From Prosthecobacter debontii (GTDB lineage Bacteria > Verrucomicrobiota > Verrucomicrobiia > Verrucomicrobiales > Verrucomicrobiaceae), in the NCBI GenBank assembly GCA_945869675.1, contig CAMBPS010000013.1:1-52747 (forward strand): DNA of 52,747 nt, in the 5' to 3' direction. The position numbers and the translations under genes were made by a program. The notes below the pieces were generated by a model. That model did not search any database. It saw only the letters and a program-made list of their open reading frames with translations, and was not told the origin of the DNA. The first letter of the stretch is position 1. Each line of letters starts with the position of its first letter. Of this stretch, positions 1 through 8,502 are shown one piece after another.

Positions 1-194
1 CATCCCACGCCCCGTGGATTGTCTGCTAGATTCAGGAATGGCTGGCCGCCGATTTGCATCCGTCATTGATTCCACAGCGCTTTTCGCCTGTCGGGCAGTG
101 TCACCCAAGACACAGCCGCTTCGAGTCGAAGAAGCCTTGTGAAACCAAGTCCTAGCGCAACTCAACGATCTTCCATTCCCGGATCCAGGTTTAA
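1..194 (+). repeat. Dispersed repeat, copy A (truncated by the window edge)
   Basis: This segment matches, nearly base for base, the right halves of the copies at 6732-7121 and 46059-46473; the left half lies outside the window. It carries a small hairpin (GTGTC at 98-102, GACAC at 109-113) that the middle copy lacks through a 12-base deletion. The right end is set at the shared GG(A)TC(C/T)AGGTTTAA string also seen at the end of the third copy. It ends about 70 bases before the dihydrofolate reductase start, so it fills the upstream region of that gene. No transposase is visible. Confidence 0.85.
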
Positions 195-262
195 ACATAT
201 GCCGATGGGGCCTGTCGCCAAGACCAGCCTTGCGCGAGATGAATCAGTGTTTAGTAGTGACC

Positions 263-730
263 ATGCCCAGACTTATCGCCATCGTCGCCATGTCTTCCAA
301 CCGTGTGATAGGTCGTGATGGGACGCTGCCTTGGCATTTTCCGGAGGATTTGAAGTTCTTCAAACGAACCACACTGGGGCACCCGATCCTGATGGGGCGC
401 ACGACGTTTGAGTCGATTGGTCGGCCATTGCCCGGGCGTCAAAACATCGTGCTGAGTAGGACGATGGAGCCACGTGAGGGCATCAGGGTGATTCGGGATG
501 TGGCTGAGTTGAGTCAGATTTGTGGTGAAGACAGCACGGTTTTTGTGATCGGCGGTGCTCAGGTCTATGGGGATCTTCTGTCGAAGTGTGAGGGTCTTTA
601 TCTCACTTGGGTGGAGCAGGCTTTTGAGGGAGATACTTTCCTGCCAGCCTTTGAAGACCTGTTTACGCTGAAAGAGGTGATCGAAAAGACCGCTGACCTG
701 GAATTCCGCTATTACGAGCGGAAGGCCTGA
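263..730 (+). CDS. folA: Dihydrofolate reductase
   Basis: Reduces dihydrofolate to tetrahydrofolate with NADPH in the cytoplasm, feeding thymidylate, purine and methionine synthesis. The 155-residue product has the family signature in order: IAIVAMSSNRVIG at the N-terminus, the LPWHFPEDLKFF substrate loop with the catalytic acidic residue, the GRTTFESIG-RPLPGRQNIVLSR cofactor stretch, and VFVIGGAQVYG. Length matches chromosomal enzymes (about 159 in E. coli). The ATG at 263 was chosen because it gives the canonical start MPRLIAIVAM; an in-frame ATG at 230 would add eleven residues without family support. It converges on rplS with a shared bidirectional hairpin. Identification is secure. Confidence 0.95.
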   Translation: MPRLIAIVAMSSNRVIGRDGTLPWHFPEDLKFFKRTTLGHPILMGRTTFESIGRPLPGRQNIVLSRTMEPREGIRVIRDVAELSQICGEDSTVFVIGGAQVYGDLLSKCEGLYLTWVEQAFEGDTFLPAFEDLFTLKEVIEKTADLEFRYYERKA

Positions 731-747
731 GGTCGGTTCGAGGACAA

Positions 748-784
748 TAAAAAAACCCCGGTGACGAATCATCGGGGTTTTTGA
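748..784. terminator. Bidirectional terminator between folA and rplS
   Basis: AAAAAACCCCG and CGGGGTTTTT arms flank a short loop, giving a GC stem with an A-tract on one side and a T-tract on the other. It lies between two convergent stop codons, so it can end transcription from both directions. Confidence 0.85.
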
Positions 785-803
785 AAACAGATTCGGTGAG
801 GAA

Positions 804-1160
804 TTAAGACTCGGTCCAGCCCATTTCCTTGACGGAGATAGCTTGCTTGCCTTTACGACCACGAAGATAATGGAGACGAGCACGTCGGACTTTACCAGCT
901 TTGGTCACTTCGATTTTAGCGACTTTCGGGCTGTGTAGAGGGAAAACACGCTCGACGCCTTCTCCATAGGAGATCTTGCGGACGGTGAACGCTTCATTGA
1001 TGCCGCTGCCTTTGCGGGCAATGACGATGCCTGCAAAGAGCTGGATACGTTCTTTGTCACCTTCGATAACGCGGGTGTGAACTTTGATGGTGTCGCCTAC
1101 ATTGAAGGATGTAACATCTTTCTTGAGTTGCTCGGCGTCGATTTTGTCGATGGTATTCAT
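804..1160 (-). CDS. rplS: 50S ribosomal protein L19
   Basis: Structural protein of the large ribosomal subunit at the 30S-50S interface. The 118-residue product contains the L19 core: [60 protein letters not shown] and [16 protein letters not shown]. The start is the ATG at 1160 ([14 protein letters not shown]); a longer reading from 1232 has no family support and would begin with an unrelated proline-rich stretch. The usual rpsP-rimM-trmD neighbours are absent, so L19 stands alone and is transcribed toward folA. Confidence 0.95.
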   Translation of the reverse strand: MNTIDKIDAEQLKKDVTSFNVGDTIKVHTRVIEGDKERIQLFAGIVIARKGSGINEAFTVRKISYGEGVERVFPLHSPKVAKIEVTKAGKVRRARLHYLRGRKGKQAISVKEMGWTES

Positions 1161-1305
1161 AGTAACAGGGATTGAGAAGTGGGCCTTATCAAGCAGTTCC
1201 CATGAGGGGCGAACTGGGTGAGGGGTGGGCATTGTGGATGTGGTTTAAGCTTTCGCAACCTCTTTTTCCAGCCTTGATCGCCGTGGTGTCTCCGGCGATA
1301 GGAGA

Positions 1306-2058
1306 ATGATGATCGCTGACTACCTTCTTATCGATGTGGGCAATGGCCGTACGAAGCTAGCTTTGGCCTCTCGAGACGGTCTTTTGCAGCGTCGTGATTG
1401 TGCAACACGGGAGTTATCTCCAAAATTGGTCGAAGAGGTCTTGGCGGGCTGGGAATTTCGTTCGGCAGTGCTGTGCAGCGTTGTTCCTGAGGCAGTGACT
1501 GCATTTCGCACGGTGCTGGGAGATTCACTGTTGGAGCTGAAGCATGAGACAAAAATGGGTATCGGCATTCGTTATCCGAATCCCTCCAGCATCGGGCCGG
1601 ATCGATTGGCGAATGCTGTGGCTATTGCTCTTTTGCATGGAGCACCTGGGATCGTGATCGATTTTGGCACGGCGGTGACCTTTGATGTTTTATCAGCGGA
1701 TCGAAACTACATTGGCGGCGTCATCGCTCCTGGTCTGCGGCTCATGACGGATTATCTGCATGAACGGACGGCATTACTGCCTCAGGTTGAGTTGGCTGAG
1801 CCCATGACGGCGATCGGGCAGTCAACGGTCGGTGCGATCCAAGCGGGAGCGGCGATTGGGTATCGCGGCATGATTCGGGGTATTTTGGAGGCGTTGCGCA
1901 AGGAGTTGCCGCAGGGTGAGCCTTTGCATGTGGTGGCCACAGGCGGGGACGCGGACTGGATCATCGCGGGAATGGAAGAACGGATCAAAGTCGATCCAGA
2001 TTTGACCTTGCATGGGTTGCGATTGGTGGGCAATCTCAATGCCCCTTCTCATGTCTGA
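1306..2058 (+). CDS. coaX: Type III pantothenate kinase
   Basis: Phosphorylates pantothenate in the first step of coenzyme A synthesis; type III enzymes belong to the ASKHA fold and need a monovalent cation. The 250-residue product shows the DVGNGRTKLA phosphate-binding loop at residues 10-19, GPDRLANAVAI near 100, DFGTAVTFDVL near 120 and GGVIAPGLRLM. Two adjacent ATGs (1306, 1309) are possible; the AGGAG at 1300-1304 is better spaced for the second. The end overlaps the next kinase gene by 8 bases, suggesting translational coupling. No biotin repressor domain is fused. Confidence 0.93.
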   Translation: MMIADYLLIDVGNGRTKLALASRDGLLQRRDCATRELSPKLVEEVLAGWEFRSAVLCSVVPEAVTAFRTVLGDSLLELKHETKMGIGIRYPNPSSIGPDRLANAVAIALLHGAPGIVIDFGTAVTFDVLSADRNYIGGVIAPGLRLMTDYLHERTALLPQVELAEPMTAIGQSTVGAIQAGAAIGYRGMIRGILEALRKELPQGEPLHVVATGGDADWIIAGMEERIKVDPDLTLHGLRLVGNLNAPSHV

Positions 2059-2989
2059 TACATCACTCACCACAGTCGGAATCGATTTCGGCGGCACCTC
2101 GGTCAAGCTTGGCGTCTGCCGCGCTGGCGAACTTCTCCATACGGATGCACCGATTCCTACGGCCGATTTCCAGGGGCCTGCCGCATTGATGACGGAAATG
2201 GCGGCGCGGGTGGCGAAGCTTCAAATGATTTATCCTGATATTTGTGCCATCGGTGTGGGTGTGCCCGGGTTGGTCGATTTCGAACATGGCTTTGTGCACG
2301 TGCTCACGAACGTTCCAGGCTGGAAGCATGTGCCCTTGAAGGCCATCCTCAGTGAAAAAACGGGACTGCCAGTGGTCGTGGAAAATGATGCGAACGCCAT
2401 GGCCTACGCCGAATTTCGTTATGGTGCTGGACGCGGGCTCAATAACATCGTCGCGCTGACGATGGGCACGGGGATCGGTGGGGGACTGATTTTAAATGGT
2501 CAAATGTATCGTGGGGTTGGCTGCGCGGCTGGGGAGATTGGCCAGATGAGCATCGATGCGGATGGCAAATCAGGCCATTACGGCAATCTTGGCGCACTGG
2601 AGAAATACGTGGGGAACAAGGAGATCGCTGAGCATGCTCTGCAGCGTTATGCTGAGGCGCATGTTACGAAGCTACTGGAAGACTGCACGCCTAAAAAAAT
2701 CGCAGAGGCAGCGCAAGCAGGCGACGATATCGCCCGCCAGATTTGGGAAGAGATTGCTGACTGGCTCGGCACAGCGTTGGCCAGCATCGCTTGGCTTTTA
2801 AACCCAGATGCCTTCATCATTGGCGGCGGTGTGGCCCAAGCGGGAGATCTGATTTTTGATCCCCTAAAGCGTAAAGTGCAGTCCATGCTTAGCACAGTCG
2901 TTAATGAGCGGCTGCAAATCTTGCCTGCCAAATTCAGCAACGAAGCTGGCATTATCGGTAATGCTAGTTTGGCGGCAGATGCAGTTTGA
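2051..2989 (+). CDS. ROK-family sugar kinase (glucokinase-like)
   Basis: Probable ATP-dependent hexose kinase of the ROK family, 312 residues. Visible motifs are GIDFGGTSVKLGV (ATP phosphate 1), VVVENDANAMAYAEF with the catalytic-base region, TMGTGIGGGLI (phosphate 2) and a C-terminal IIGGGVAQAG adenosine loop. The start is the ATG at 2051, which overlaps the coaX stop. Unlike typical ROK proteins it has no cysteine-rich zinc motif: GEIGH is GEIGQ, and the CxCGxxGCxE block is replaced by GHYGNLGALEKY. There is no N-terminal helix-turn-helix, so it is a kinase rather than a repressor. Substrate is not determined by sequence alone. Confidence 0.85.
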   Translation: MSDTSLTTVGIDFGGTSVKLGVCRAGELLHTDAPIPTADFQGPAALMTEMAARVAKLQMIYPDICAIGVGVPGLVDFEHGFVHVLTNVPGWKHVPLKAILSEKTGLPVVVENDANAMAYAEFRYGAGRGLNNIVALTMGTGIGGGLILNGQMYRGVGCAAGEIGQMSIDADGKSGHYGNLGALEKYVGNKEIAEHALQRYAEAHVTKLLEDCTPKKIAEAAQAGDDIARQIWEEIADWLGTALASIAWLLNPDAFIIGGGVAQAGDLIFDPLKRKVQSMLSTVVNERLQILPAKFSNEAGIIGNASLAADAV

Positions 2990-3035
2990 GTTGTTCACAG
3001 CCTGCGCGTTTGCATCGTGCGTAAACTGTCTTTAA

Positions 3036-3971
3036 ATGGTTCGTTATAATATCATGGATTGCCGCCAAGAAGAGATCGTTCAAAGCCTCATGGCCTCGTA
3101 CTGCGAGGTGGGTGGCATCAATCATGTCGATAGCGGTAATCTGCCGTCGAAGCGTGCCATTGCCGTGCTTTGTGAAGATCTGCTTCAGGTTCTGTTCCCC
3201 GGCTTTTTCACCGAAGATGCTTTGTCTTCTCAGGATTTGGAGTTGCTGACTCATGAGCGTGTGGCTGGAATGCGGGAGCGTTTGAACGTGGAGGTGCGCC
3301 GTAGTCTGCGTCTTGCCGATGGCAAAGGTGACAATCACCGCGAAGAGGCCATGAAACTTGTCTGTGACTTCATGGTGCGACTGCCCGAAGTGCGTGCCCT
3401 GCTTCAAATGGACGTGCAGGCTGCCTTTGATGGCGATCCAGCCGCCCGCAGCTTTGAGGAGATCATCCTCGCTTACCCTGGCTTGGAAGCTATCGCCGTC
3501 CAGCGAAGTGCCCATCTCTTGTACAAGGCCGGCGTGCCGCTCTTGCCACGCATGATGACCGAGTGGGCGCATAGCCGGACAGGGATCGATATTCATCCTG
3601 GTGCAGAAATTGGCAGCCATTTTTTTATCGATCATGGCACCGGTGTCGTGATTGGCGAGACCTGCCAAATCGGCTCTCATGTGAAGCTTTATCAGGGCGT
3701 CGGTCTCGTGGCTAAATCTCTGGCTGCAGGTCAGGGGCTTGCAGGTAAAAAGCGTCACCCCACTCTGGAAGATTCCGTCACCATTTATGCCGGCGCGACC
3801 ATTGTCGGTGGTGACACTGTCATCGGTGCGCGCAGTATCATTGGCGCGAACGTTTTCCTCATGGAGAGCGTCTCCCAAGACATGGTTTATGCGCTCGGAG
3901 ATCAGGAGCACCGCATCCGTGATCGTAAACAAACACCGCTGAAAAAGTCACCTGTGACGGGACAAGACTAA
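3036..3971 (+). CDS. cysE: Serine O-acetyltransferase
   Basis: Acetylates L-serine to O-acetylserine, the precursor for cysteine synthesis. The 311-residue product has an all-helical N-terminal part followed by left-handed beta-helix hexapeptide repeats: HPGAEIGSHFFIDHGTG, VVIGETCQIGSHVKLYQGVG and later TIVGGDTVIGARSIIGANVF. The DHGTG histidine is the family catalytic base. It is longer than E. coli CysE (273) and resembles the longer variants of anaerobes. An alternative ATG lies at 3054; neither has a clear Shine-Dalgarno sequence. It is followed after 3 bases by the SprT-like gene. Confidence 0.92.
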   Translation: MVRYNIMDCRQEEIVQSLMASYCEVGGINHVDSGNLPSKRAIAVLCEDLLQVLFPGFFTEDALSSQDLELLTHERVAGMRERLNVEVRRSLRLADGKGDNHREEAMKLVCDFMVRLPEVRALLQMDVQAAFDGDPAARSFEEIILAYPGLEAIAVQRSAHLLYKAGVPLLPRMMTEWAHSRTGIDIHPGAEIGSHFFIDHGTGVVIGETCQIGSHVKLYQGVGLVAKSLAAGQGLAGKKRHPTLEDSVTIYAGATIVGGDTVIGARSIIGANVFLMESVSQDMVYALGDQEHRIRDRKQTPLKKSPVTGQD

Positions 3972-3974
3972 GTC

Positions 3975-4631
3975 ATGAGTCTCGCGCGGAAAATCTCCCA
4001 ACTCATCTTTGATTTTCAGGCCCCGCCCGCTTGGAAGCCCGCTGATGGTGAGGTCTTTGACCGCGGCAGCGTCACGCCTGAAACACCTGCGCGGACCAGC
4101 GAAAAAACCAAGGATAGCGTCAGTGATCCTGAGTTGGCTGAGATCTGCCGCCAGCGCCTGCTCATGCTGGAGCTCACTGGCATGGCTAAAGTCGTGCAAG
4201 TGCAGTGGAATCCCCGTCTGCGTAGCACGGCAGGCTACGCCCGCTACCCCGCTTGGATTATCGAACTTAATCCCCGCTTGCGTGAGTTTGACGGCCAGGT
4301 GCAGCGAACACTCCTGCATGAACTGGCTCATCTTGTCGCCTATCACCGTGCTGGTCGCCGGAAGATCGAGCCGCATGGTGCCGAGTGGCGTCAAGCCTGC
4401 TCCGATTTGGGGATCCCAGGCGAGTCCGCCCGCCATACACTGCCTCTTCCGCGCCGCGAGGTGAAGCGTAATTATGTCTATGCCTGTGCTCATTGCGGAG
4501 CCAAAGCTTTCCGCGTCCGCAAATTCCGGCGCTACTCCGCCTGCCGAAAATGTTGTGGCGAGTTGAACGGTGGCCTTTACGACCATAAATACCGTTTTGT
4601 CCTCGTCGAAAAGCCTGAGAAATCTGACTGA
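3975..4631 (+). CDS. SprT-like zinc metallopeptidase domain protein
   Basis: Predicted zinc metalloprotease of the SprT/Spartan-like family, 218 residues, cytoplasmic. HELAH at residues 115-119 gives the HExxH site with a likely third ligand at H134 (EPHGAEW). A zinc ribbon follows, with CAHC at 171-174 and CRKC at 190-193, a usual domain order in this family. The first 50 residues are low-complexity and poorly conserved in character. It sits 3 bases after cysE and is probably co-transcribed, without an obvious functional link. Spartan proteins cleave DNA-protein crosslinks; whether this bacterial form does so is unknown. Confidence 0.85.
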   Translation: MSLARKISQLIFDFQAPPAWKPADGEVFDRGSVTPETPARTSEKTKDSVSDPELAEICRQRLLMLELTGMAKVVQVQWNPRLRSTAGYARYPAWIIELNPRLREFDGQVQRTLLHELAHLVAYHRAGRRKIEPHGAEWRQACSDLGIPGESARHTLPLPRREVKRNYVYACAHCGAKAFRVRKFRRYSACRKCCGELNGGLYDHKYRFVLVEKPEKSD

Positions 4632-4766
4632 TTCAAATGGCAGCCGGCCGATACGGCCGCTTCTGACGAGCTAACGGTAGTTCTGATTTTTGGCTTTTTG
4701 AAGTTGGCTTTGGCCTTTTTACAGGGCATCCATGTTTGTCTGCCGTATTGGTGGTCAGATTTACTT

Positions 4767-5687
4767 ATGTTCGTTTTTCTACTGCGCCGTCTTTTGAGCA
4801 GCCTTCTTGTGCTGTTCTTTGCTGTGTCGCTGACGTTCCTGCTCACACGGTCGCTGCCAGGAGGGCCGTTTGATAAAGAAAAAGCGGGTTCGGCAAAGGT
4901 GCAGGAGGCGCTACTGGTGAAGTATCAGCTCAATGGCACGCTTTGGCAGCAATATGTGGCCTACATGAGAGATCTGGTGCGGATGGATCTGCGCGTCTCC
5001 TTCAAATATCGTGACTGGAGTGTGGCAGAGATTTTAGCGCAAAAGATGCCTGCCTCGCTGAAGCTCGGTGGGATGGCCTTTTTGATCGCTAGCACGCTTG
5101 GGGTGCTGTTGGGTGGTTTGGCGGCGATGCGGCGGGATTCCGTCATGGATTGGGCGGCGATGTTTGTAGCCATCCTGGCGATATCGATCCCATCCTTCAT
5201 CACGGGACCCTTTCTTGTGGCCATCTTTGCGCTCTGGCTGCGGTGGTTGCCAGTCGGTGGTTGGGGTGGTTTATCACATTTGGTTCTTCCAGCGATTTGT
5301 CTTTCTGCGCCATATGTGGCCTACGTGGCCCGACTCATGCGGAACAGTTTGCTGGATGTCATGAAGAGCGACTTTCTGCGCACGGCGAAGGCGAAAGGTC
5401 TGACCGAAACCCAAGCTCTGACACGACACGCCATGAAGGTGGCAATCCTGCCGGTGGTGACCTATCTGGGACCGCTCGCCGCGCATTTACTGACAGGCTC
5501 CATGATTGTGGAGAGTGTCTTCAATCTCTCCGGAGCGGGCAGCATTTTTGTGAATGCGATCCAGAATCGTGACGCCTTTCTTCTCTGTGGAGCGGTGGTG
5601 ATTTACTGTTCTTTGCTCATCTTCTTTAATTTCATCGTGGATTTGTTTTACAGCATCCTAGACAAGCGCATTCGACTCTATGCCTGA
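4767..5687 (+). CDS. Peptide ABC transporter permease, OppB/DppB type
   Basis: Inner-membrane permease subunit of an oligopeptide-type ABC importer, 306 residues. The N-terminal membrane segment (LLRRLLSSLLVLFFAVSLTF) is followed by the LTRSLPGGPF stretch typical of OppB, then five further hydrophobic segments. The cytoplasmic EAA loop that docks with the ATPase is seen around FLRTAKAKGLTETQALTRHA. The ATG at 4767 begins MFVFLLRRL; upstream in-frame codons from 4698 add non-conserved residues. The stop overlaps the next permease start by 8 bases. Neither ATPase nor binding protein is adjacent. Confidence 0.9.
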   Translation: MFVFLLRRLLSSLLVLFFAVSLTFLLTRSLPGGPFDKEKAGSAKVQEALLVKYQLNGTLWQQYVAYMRDLVRMDLRVSFKYRDWSVAEILAQKMPASLKLGGMAFLIASTLGVLLGGLAAMRRDSVMDWAAMFVAILAISIPSFITGPFLVAIFALWLRWLPVGGWGGLSHLVLPAICLSAPYVAYVARLMRNSLLDVMKSDFLRTAKAKGLTETQALTRHAMKVAILPVVTYLGPLAAHLLTGSMIVESVFNLSGAGSIFVNAIQNRDAFLLCGAVVIYCSLLIFFNFIVDLFYSILDKRIRLYA

Positions 5688-6660
5688 AGCGCCCAAAAGC
5701 CTTAACCGCCCTGATGGTTGGGCCATTGTGCAGAGGAATCGTCCAGCGATGATTTCGCTGGTGTTTCTGATCGCGATTGTTTTGATCGCATTCACGGTGC
5801 CATTCTTTTTGCCGGCAAGTTTAAAGGGCACGAGCAGTGATGCTTTCCTGCCGCCACTGACAAAAGGGCTGGAAACGCCCGTTTTGCATCTTTGTGGAAC
5901 AGATAAAAATGGGCAGGATTTGTTTTATAGGCTGCTCACAGGTGCTCAGGTTTCCCTTGGGGTGGGCATTGTAGGAGCCTGCATCTCTTTGGTCATCGGC
6001 ACGCTTTATGGGATGATGAGCGGTTATTTTGGTGGGAAAGTCGATGCCGTCATGATGCGCGCAGTGGACATGCTTTATGCGGTGCCGCGCATTCTTTTCA
6101 TCATGATTTTCATCGCTGCCTTCGACAGTGGTTTTAAAGACTGGCTGGATGCCGCGCGGCTTTGGGCACAGCAGGCTGAGTGGCATGACCTGGAGAGCAC
6201 GGCTCGCTATCTGATCCCTTATTCCAAGATTCTTGTGATGATTCTTAGCCTTGGACTCGTTGAATGGTTGACCATGGCGCGAATCATTCGCGGTCAGGTT
6301 CTGGTTCTGCGTGAGCTGACCTTTGTGACTGCCGCCCGTGCAATGGGGCAGGGGGGGGTGGGCATTTTGCGGAAGCATTTGTTGCCGAACCTGAGCTCTA
6401 TCATTCTCACTTACCTAACACTGACGATTCCCGCTGTCATATTAGACGAGTCATTCCTTAGCTTTCTTGGGCTGGGTATTGATGACCCCGCGGCGAGTTG
6501 GGGGTCACTGCTGAAAGACGGTGCTCAGGTCATCAATCCTATTGAAAGCAAATGGTGGCTACTGGCTTTTCCTGCGGTTCTCATGTCGCTCAGTCTTCTA
6601 GCGCTGAATTTTTTGGGAGATGGATTGAGAGATGCCTTTGATCCGAAGTCTGCCGACTAA
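5680..6660 (+). CDS. Peptide ABC transporter permease, OppC/DppC type
   Basis: Second permease subunit of the importer, 326 residues. It opens with an OppC-like cytoplasmic stretch and a first membrane segment, then a periplasmic loop carrying LCGTDKNGQDLFYRLLTGAQ, the hallmark of this subunit (the usual GTDxxGRDxxSR). The EAA motif lies in TAARAMGQGGVGILRKHLLP, and the C-terminus has DESFLSFLGLGIDDPAASWG. An insertion of about 30 residues (around DSGFKDWLDAARLWAQQAEW) is also reminiscent of YejE-like proteins. Translation is probably coupled to the upstream gene. The ATPase and solute-binding partners must be elsewhere. Confidence 0.9.
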   Translation: MPEAPKSLNRPDGWAIVQRNRPAMISLVFLIAIVLIAFTVPFFLPASLKGTSSDAFLPPLTKGLETPVLHLCGTDKNGQDLFYRLLTGAQVSLGVGIVGACISLVIGTLYGMMSGYFGGKVDAVMMRAVDMLYAVPRILFIMIFIAAFDSGFKDWLDAARLWAQQAEWHDLESTARYLIPYSKILVMILSLGLVEWLTMARIIRGQVLVLRELTFVTAARAMGQGGVGILRKHLLPNLSSIILTYLTLTIPAVILDESFLSFLGLGIDDPAASWGSLLKDGAQVINPIESKWWLLAFPAVLMSLSLLALNFLGDGLRDAFDPKSAD

Positions 6661-6731
6661 CCAAGATTCGTGAATGATGGAGTGCCGATTTGCCTGCAGT
6701 CGTTGCTTCATCGGTCCCTAGGGCTACTTAC

Positions 6732-7121
6732 CCTCCCGACTAACTTGCCCTAGAGTTACGAGCTGTTTCGCATATCATGGATGGTATGAGACTGTTCGTG
6801 ATTCGAGTTTCTAACCACAGGATTAACAGGAAAACAGGATTAACAGGAATGGGTTCTGACCTGTAAATCATGTCTTTCTGTTTTCCTGTAAAATTGGGTC
6901 TCCAGTTGCTTTGTTGTCTCCGACTCATACGGTCAAAGTTACTCTTCGTTCCACATCCCACGCTCCGTGGATTGTCTGCTAGATTCAGGAATGGCTGGCC
7001 GCCGATTTGCATCCTTCATTGATTCCACAGCGCTTTTCGCCTGTCGGAAGACACAGCCGCTTCGAGTCGAAGAAGCCTTGTGAAACCAAGCCCTGGCGCA
7101 ACTCAACGATCTTCCATTCCT
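6732..7121 (+). repeat. Dispersed repeat, copy B (complete, with internal deletion)
   Basis: About 390 bases, closely matching 46059-46473. The head CCTCCCGACTAACTTG is shared by copies B, C and the fragment at 36149. Near its ends lie GAGTTACG (6753-6760) and CGCAACTC (7097-7104), an inverted pair that is a perfect 8-base match in copy C. An internal hairpin is formed by TAACAGGAAAACAG (6824-6837) and CTGTTTTCCTGTAA (6878-6891). Relative to copies A and C a 12-base segment is missing after GCCTGTCGG. The right end abuts the stop codon of the histidine kinase. The 70 bases before it (6661-6731) hold nothing recognisable. Confidence 0.88.
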
Positions 7122-7125
7122 GAAA

Positions 7126-8493
7126 TCATGGATTTACGACTGCCCCCTCTTGTTCCATGGTCTTGGCTAAGGGAAGTTCGAGTGTCACCAAGGCTCCGCC
7201 TTCCGGGGGATTGCTTAGGTTTAGACTGCCTTGATGGGCGGTCAGGATTTCTTTGACGACATTCAAGCCGACTCCCATGCCGCCTTCTTTTTCAGAAAAG
7301 AAGAGGTTGGCTCCATGGGCAAGAGCAGAAGCTGTAAACCCTTGGCCTGAATCATGGAAGATGAGTTGGGCGTGAGTGTCACTTGCGGCTAATTTGATTC
7401 TGAGCCTGCCTCCGCGCGGCATGGCCTGAGTGGCATTGAGAATAATGTTGCGAAAGGCTTGTTGGAGTCTTGTTCGGTCGCCTAAAACAACGGTGGAAGG
7501 CTTCTCTATCCTGGTCTCAATCTGCACACTGGCATGATCTGTCTGAGCTTTCAGGGTGGTCAGTGTTTCATGAATAACTTCGCTGATCTTCAGAGGTTGC
7601 TTCTTGGGTGGTGTGGGACGCGTCAGATAAAGCCATTGGTTGACGAGACCTTCGATAACCTGTGCCTCTTCTTGCACGTGTTTGAGGGATTGAGCGGACT
7701 CTGCATCGAGGGAGGTGGCATCCATCAACTGGGTGTGAAGTTGAATTGAGGCGAGGGGGTTTTTGATTTCATGGGCAAGGCCTGTGGCGACCCGTCCTAG
7801 CAGGGCCATGCGCTCCGATTGCTCGCGTTTTTCACGTTCCTCCCATAGCTCATCGCGAGCTTGAGCAAGGCTGCGCGCTAGATCACCAATTTCATCCTGA
7901 CGTCGCGCTTCTTCGGGGATCTTGTCTTTGGAATCAAAGAAGGACCCCAGGCCACGAGAGAGCTGTTGAACTGGCGTGATCACCTGACGGGCAATAATCC
8001 AACCAAGTGCAGCCGACAGAACCCAAAAGGCAATGAGGGCATTGCGTGTGGCAGGATGTAGCAAACTCAGTGCTGCTTCAGAACCTGCGCGGATAAAGAT
8101 CATGTCATGGCTTGTATCCAAACGTAGAATGAGCGCTTTTTCCCCATTTTTAAGTGACAGCACTTCGTTGCGCGGCCGATCTTTGAGCCATCTGATTTTA
8201 TCTGCGTGCAAGGCCGGCTCAAAGTGGCCTTCGGCATCTCGAAAGTAGAGACTCATGCTGAGTAATTGCTGGAGATCTTCTGCCAGCTTGGCGCTACGCG
8301 GGAGATTCAGTCTTTGGACGAAGTCGGCATCAGTATGAGCCAGTCGAAGAAAAATGCGTTCTTCTTCAGCCTGCTGTTGGTAGCGCAGCCAGGCTAATAG
8401 CAACAGGGATCCTGCCGCCACGAAGGTGACGAAGACCAAAACAAAACGTGTCACCAGACTGCCTCGTCGGAGTCGTTCTTGGGGCTTCTTCAT
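7126..8493 (-). CDS. Membrane-bound sensor histidine kinase
   Basis: Two-component sensor kinase of 455 residues. A membrane segment at about 16-36 and a second at about 152-168 bracket a periplasmic sensor of roughly 115 residues with no recognised fold. A HAMP-like linker follows, then the HisKA helix with the phospho-acceptor H241 in GLAHEIKNPLASI, and an ATPase domain with the N box (RNIILNATQAM), G1 (DSGQGF) and G2 (GMGVGLNVV). The HEIKNPL form resembles NtrB/ZraS-type kinases. ATG at 8493 is preferred over a GTG one codon earlier. It lies 9 bases behind the LysR gene; no response regulator is nearby. Confidence 0.9.
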   Translation of the reverse strand: MKKPQERLRRGSLVTRFVLVFVTFVAAGSLLLLAWLRYQQQAEEERIFLRLAHTDADFVQRLNLPRSAKLAEDLQQLLSMSLYFRDAEGHFEPALHADKIRWLKDRPRNEVLSLKNGEKALILRLDTSHDMIFIRAGSEAALSLLHPATRNALIAFWVLSAALGWIIARQVITPVQQLSRGLGSFFDSKDKIPEEARRQDEIGDLARSLAQARDELWEEREKREQSERMALLGRVATGLAHEIKNPLASIQLHTQLMDATSLDAESAQSLKHVQEEAQVIEGLVNQWLYLTRPTPPKKQPLKISEVIHETLTTLKAQTDHASVQIETRIEKPSTVVLGDRTRLQQAFRNIILNATQAMPRGGRLRIKLAASDTHAQLIFHDSGQGFTASALAHGANLFFSEKEGGMGVGLNVVKEILTAHQGSLNLSNPPEGGALVTLELPLAKTMEQEGAVVNP

Positions 8494-8502
8494 CACGGCG
8501 GA

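Noticed and set aside
2964-3932. A 322-codon minus-strand frame over cysE
   Set aside because: It is fully contained in the antisense of a secure gene and has no recognisable motif.
4642-4660. A CGGCCG palindrome after the SprT-like gene
   Set aside because: It is short, has no T-run, and such GC palindromes are expected by chance.
6740-7012. A 90-codon minus-strand frame inside the repeat, found again at 46067-46339
   Set aside because: The two copies differ mainly by amino-acid-changing substitutions, there is no family resemblance, and the frame lies across an internal hairpin. It looks like a by-product of the repeat.
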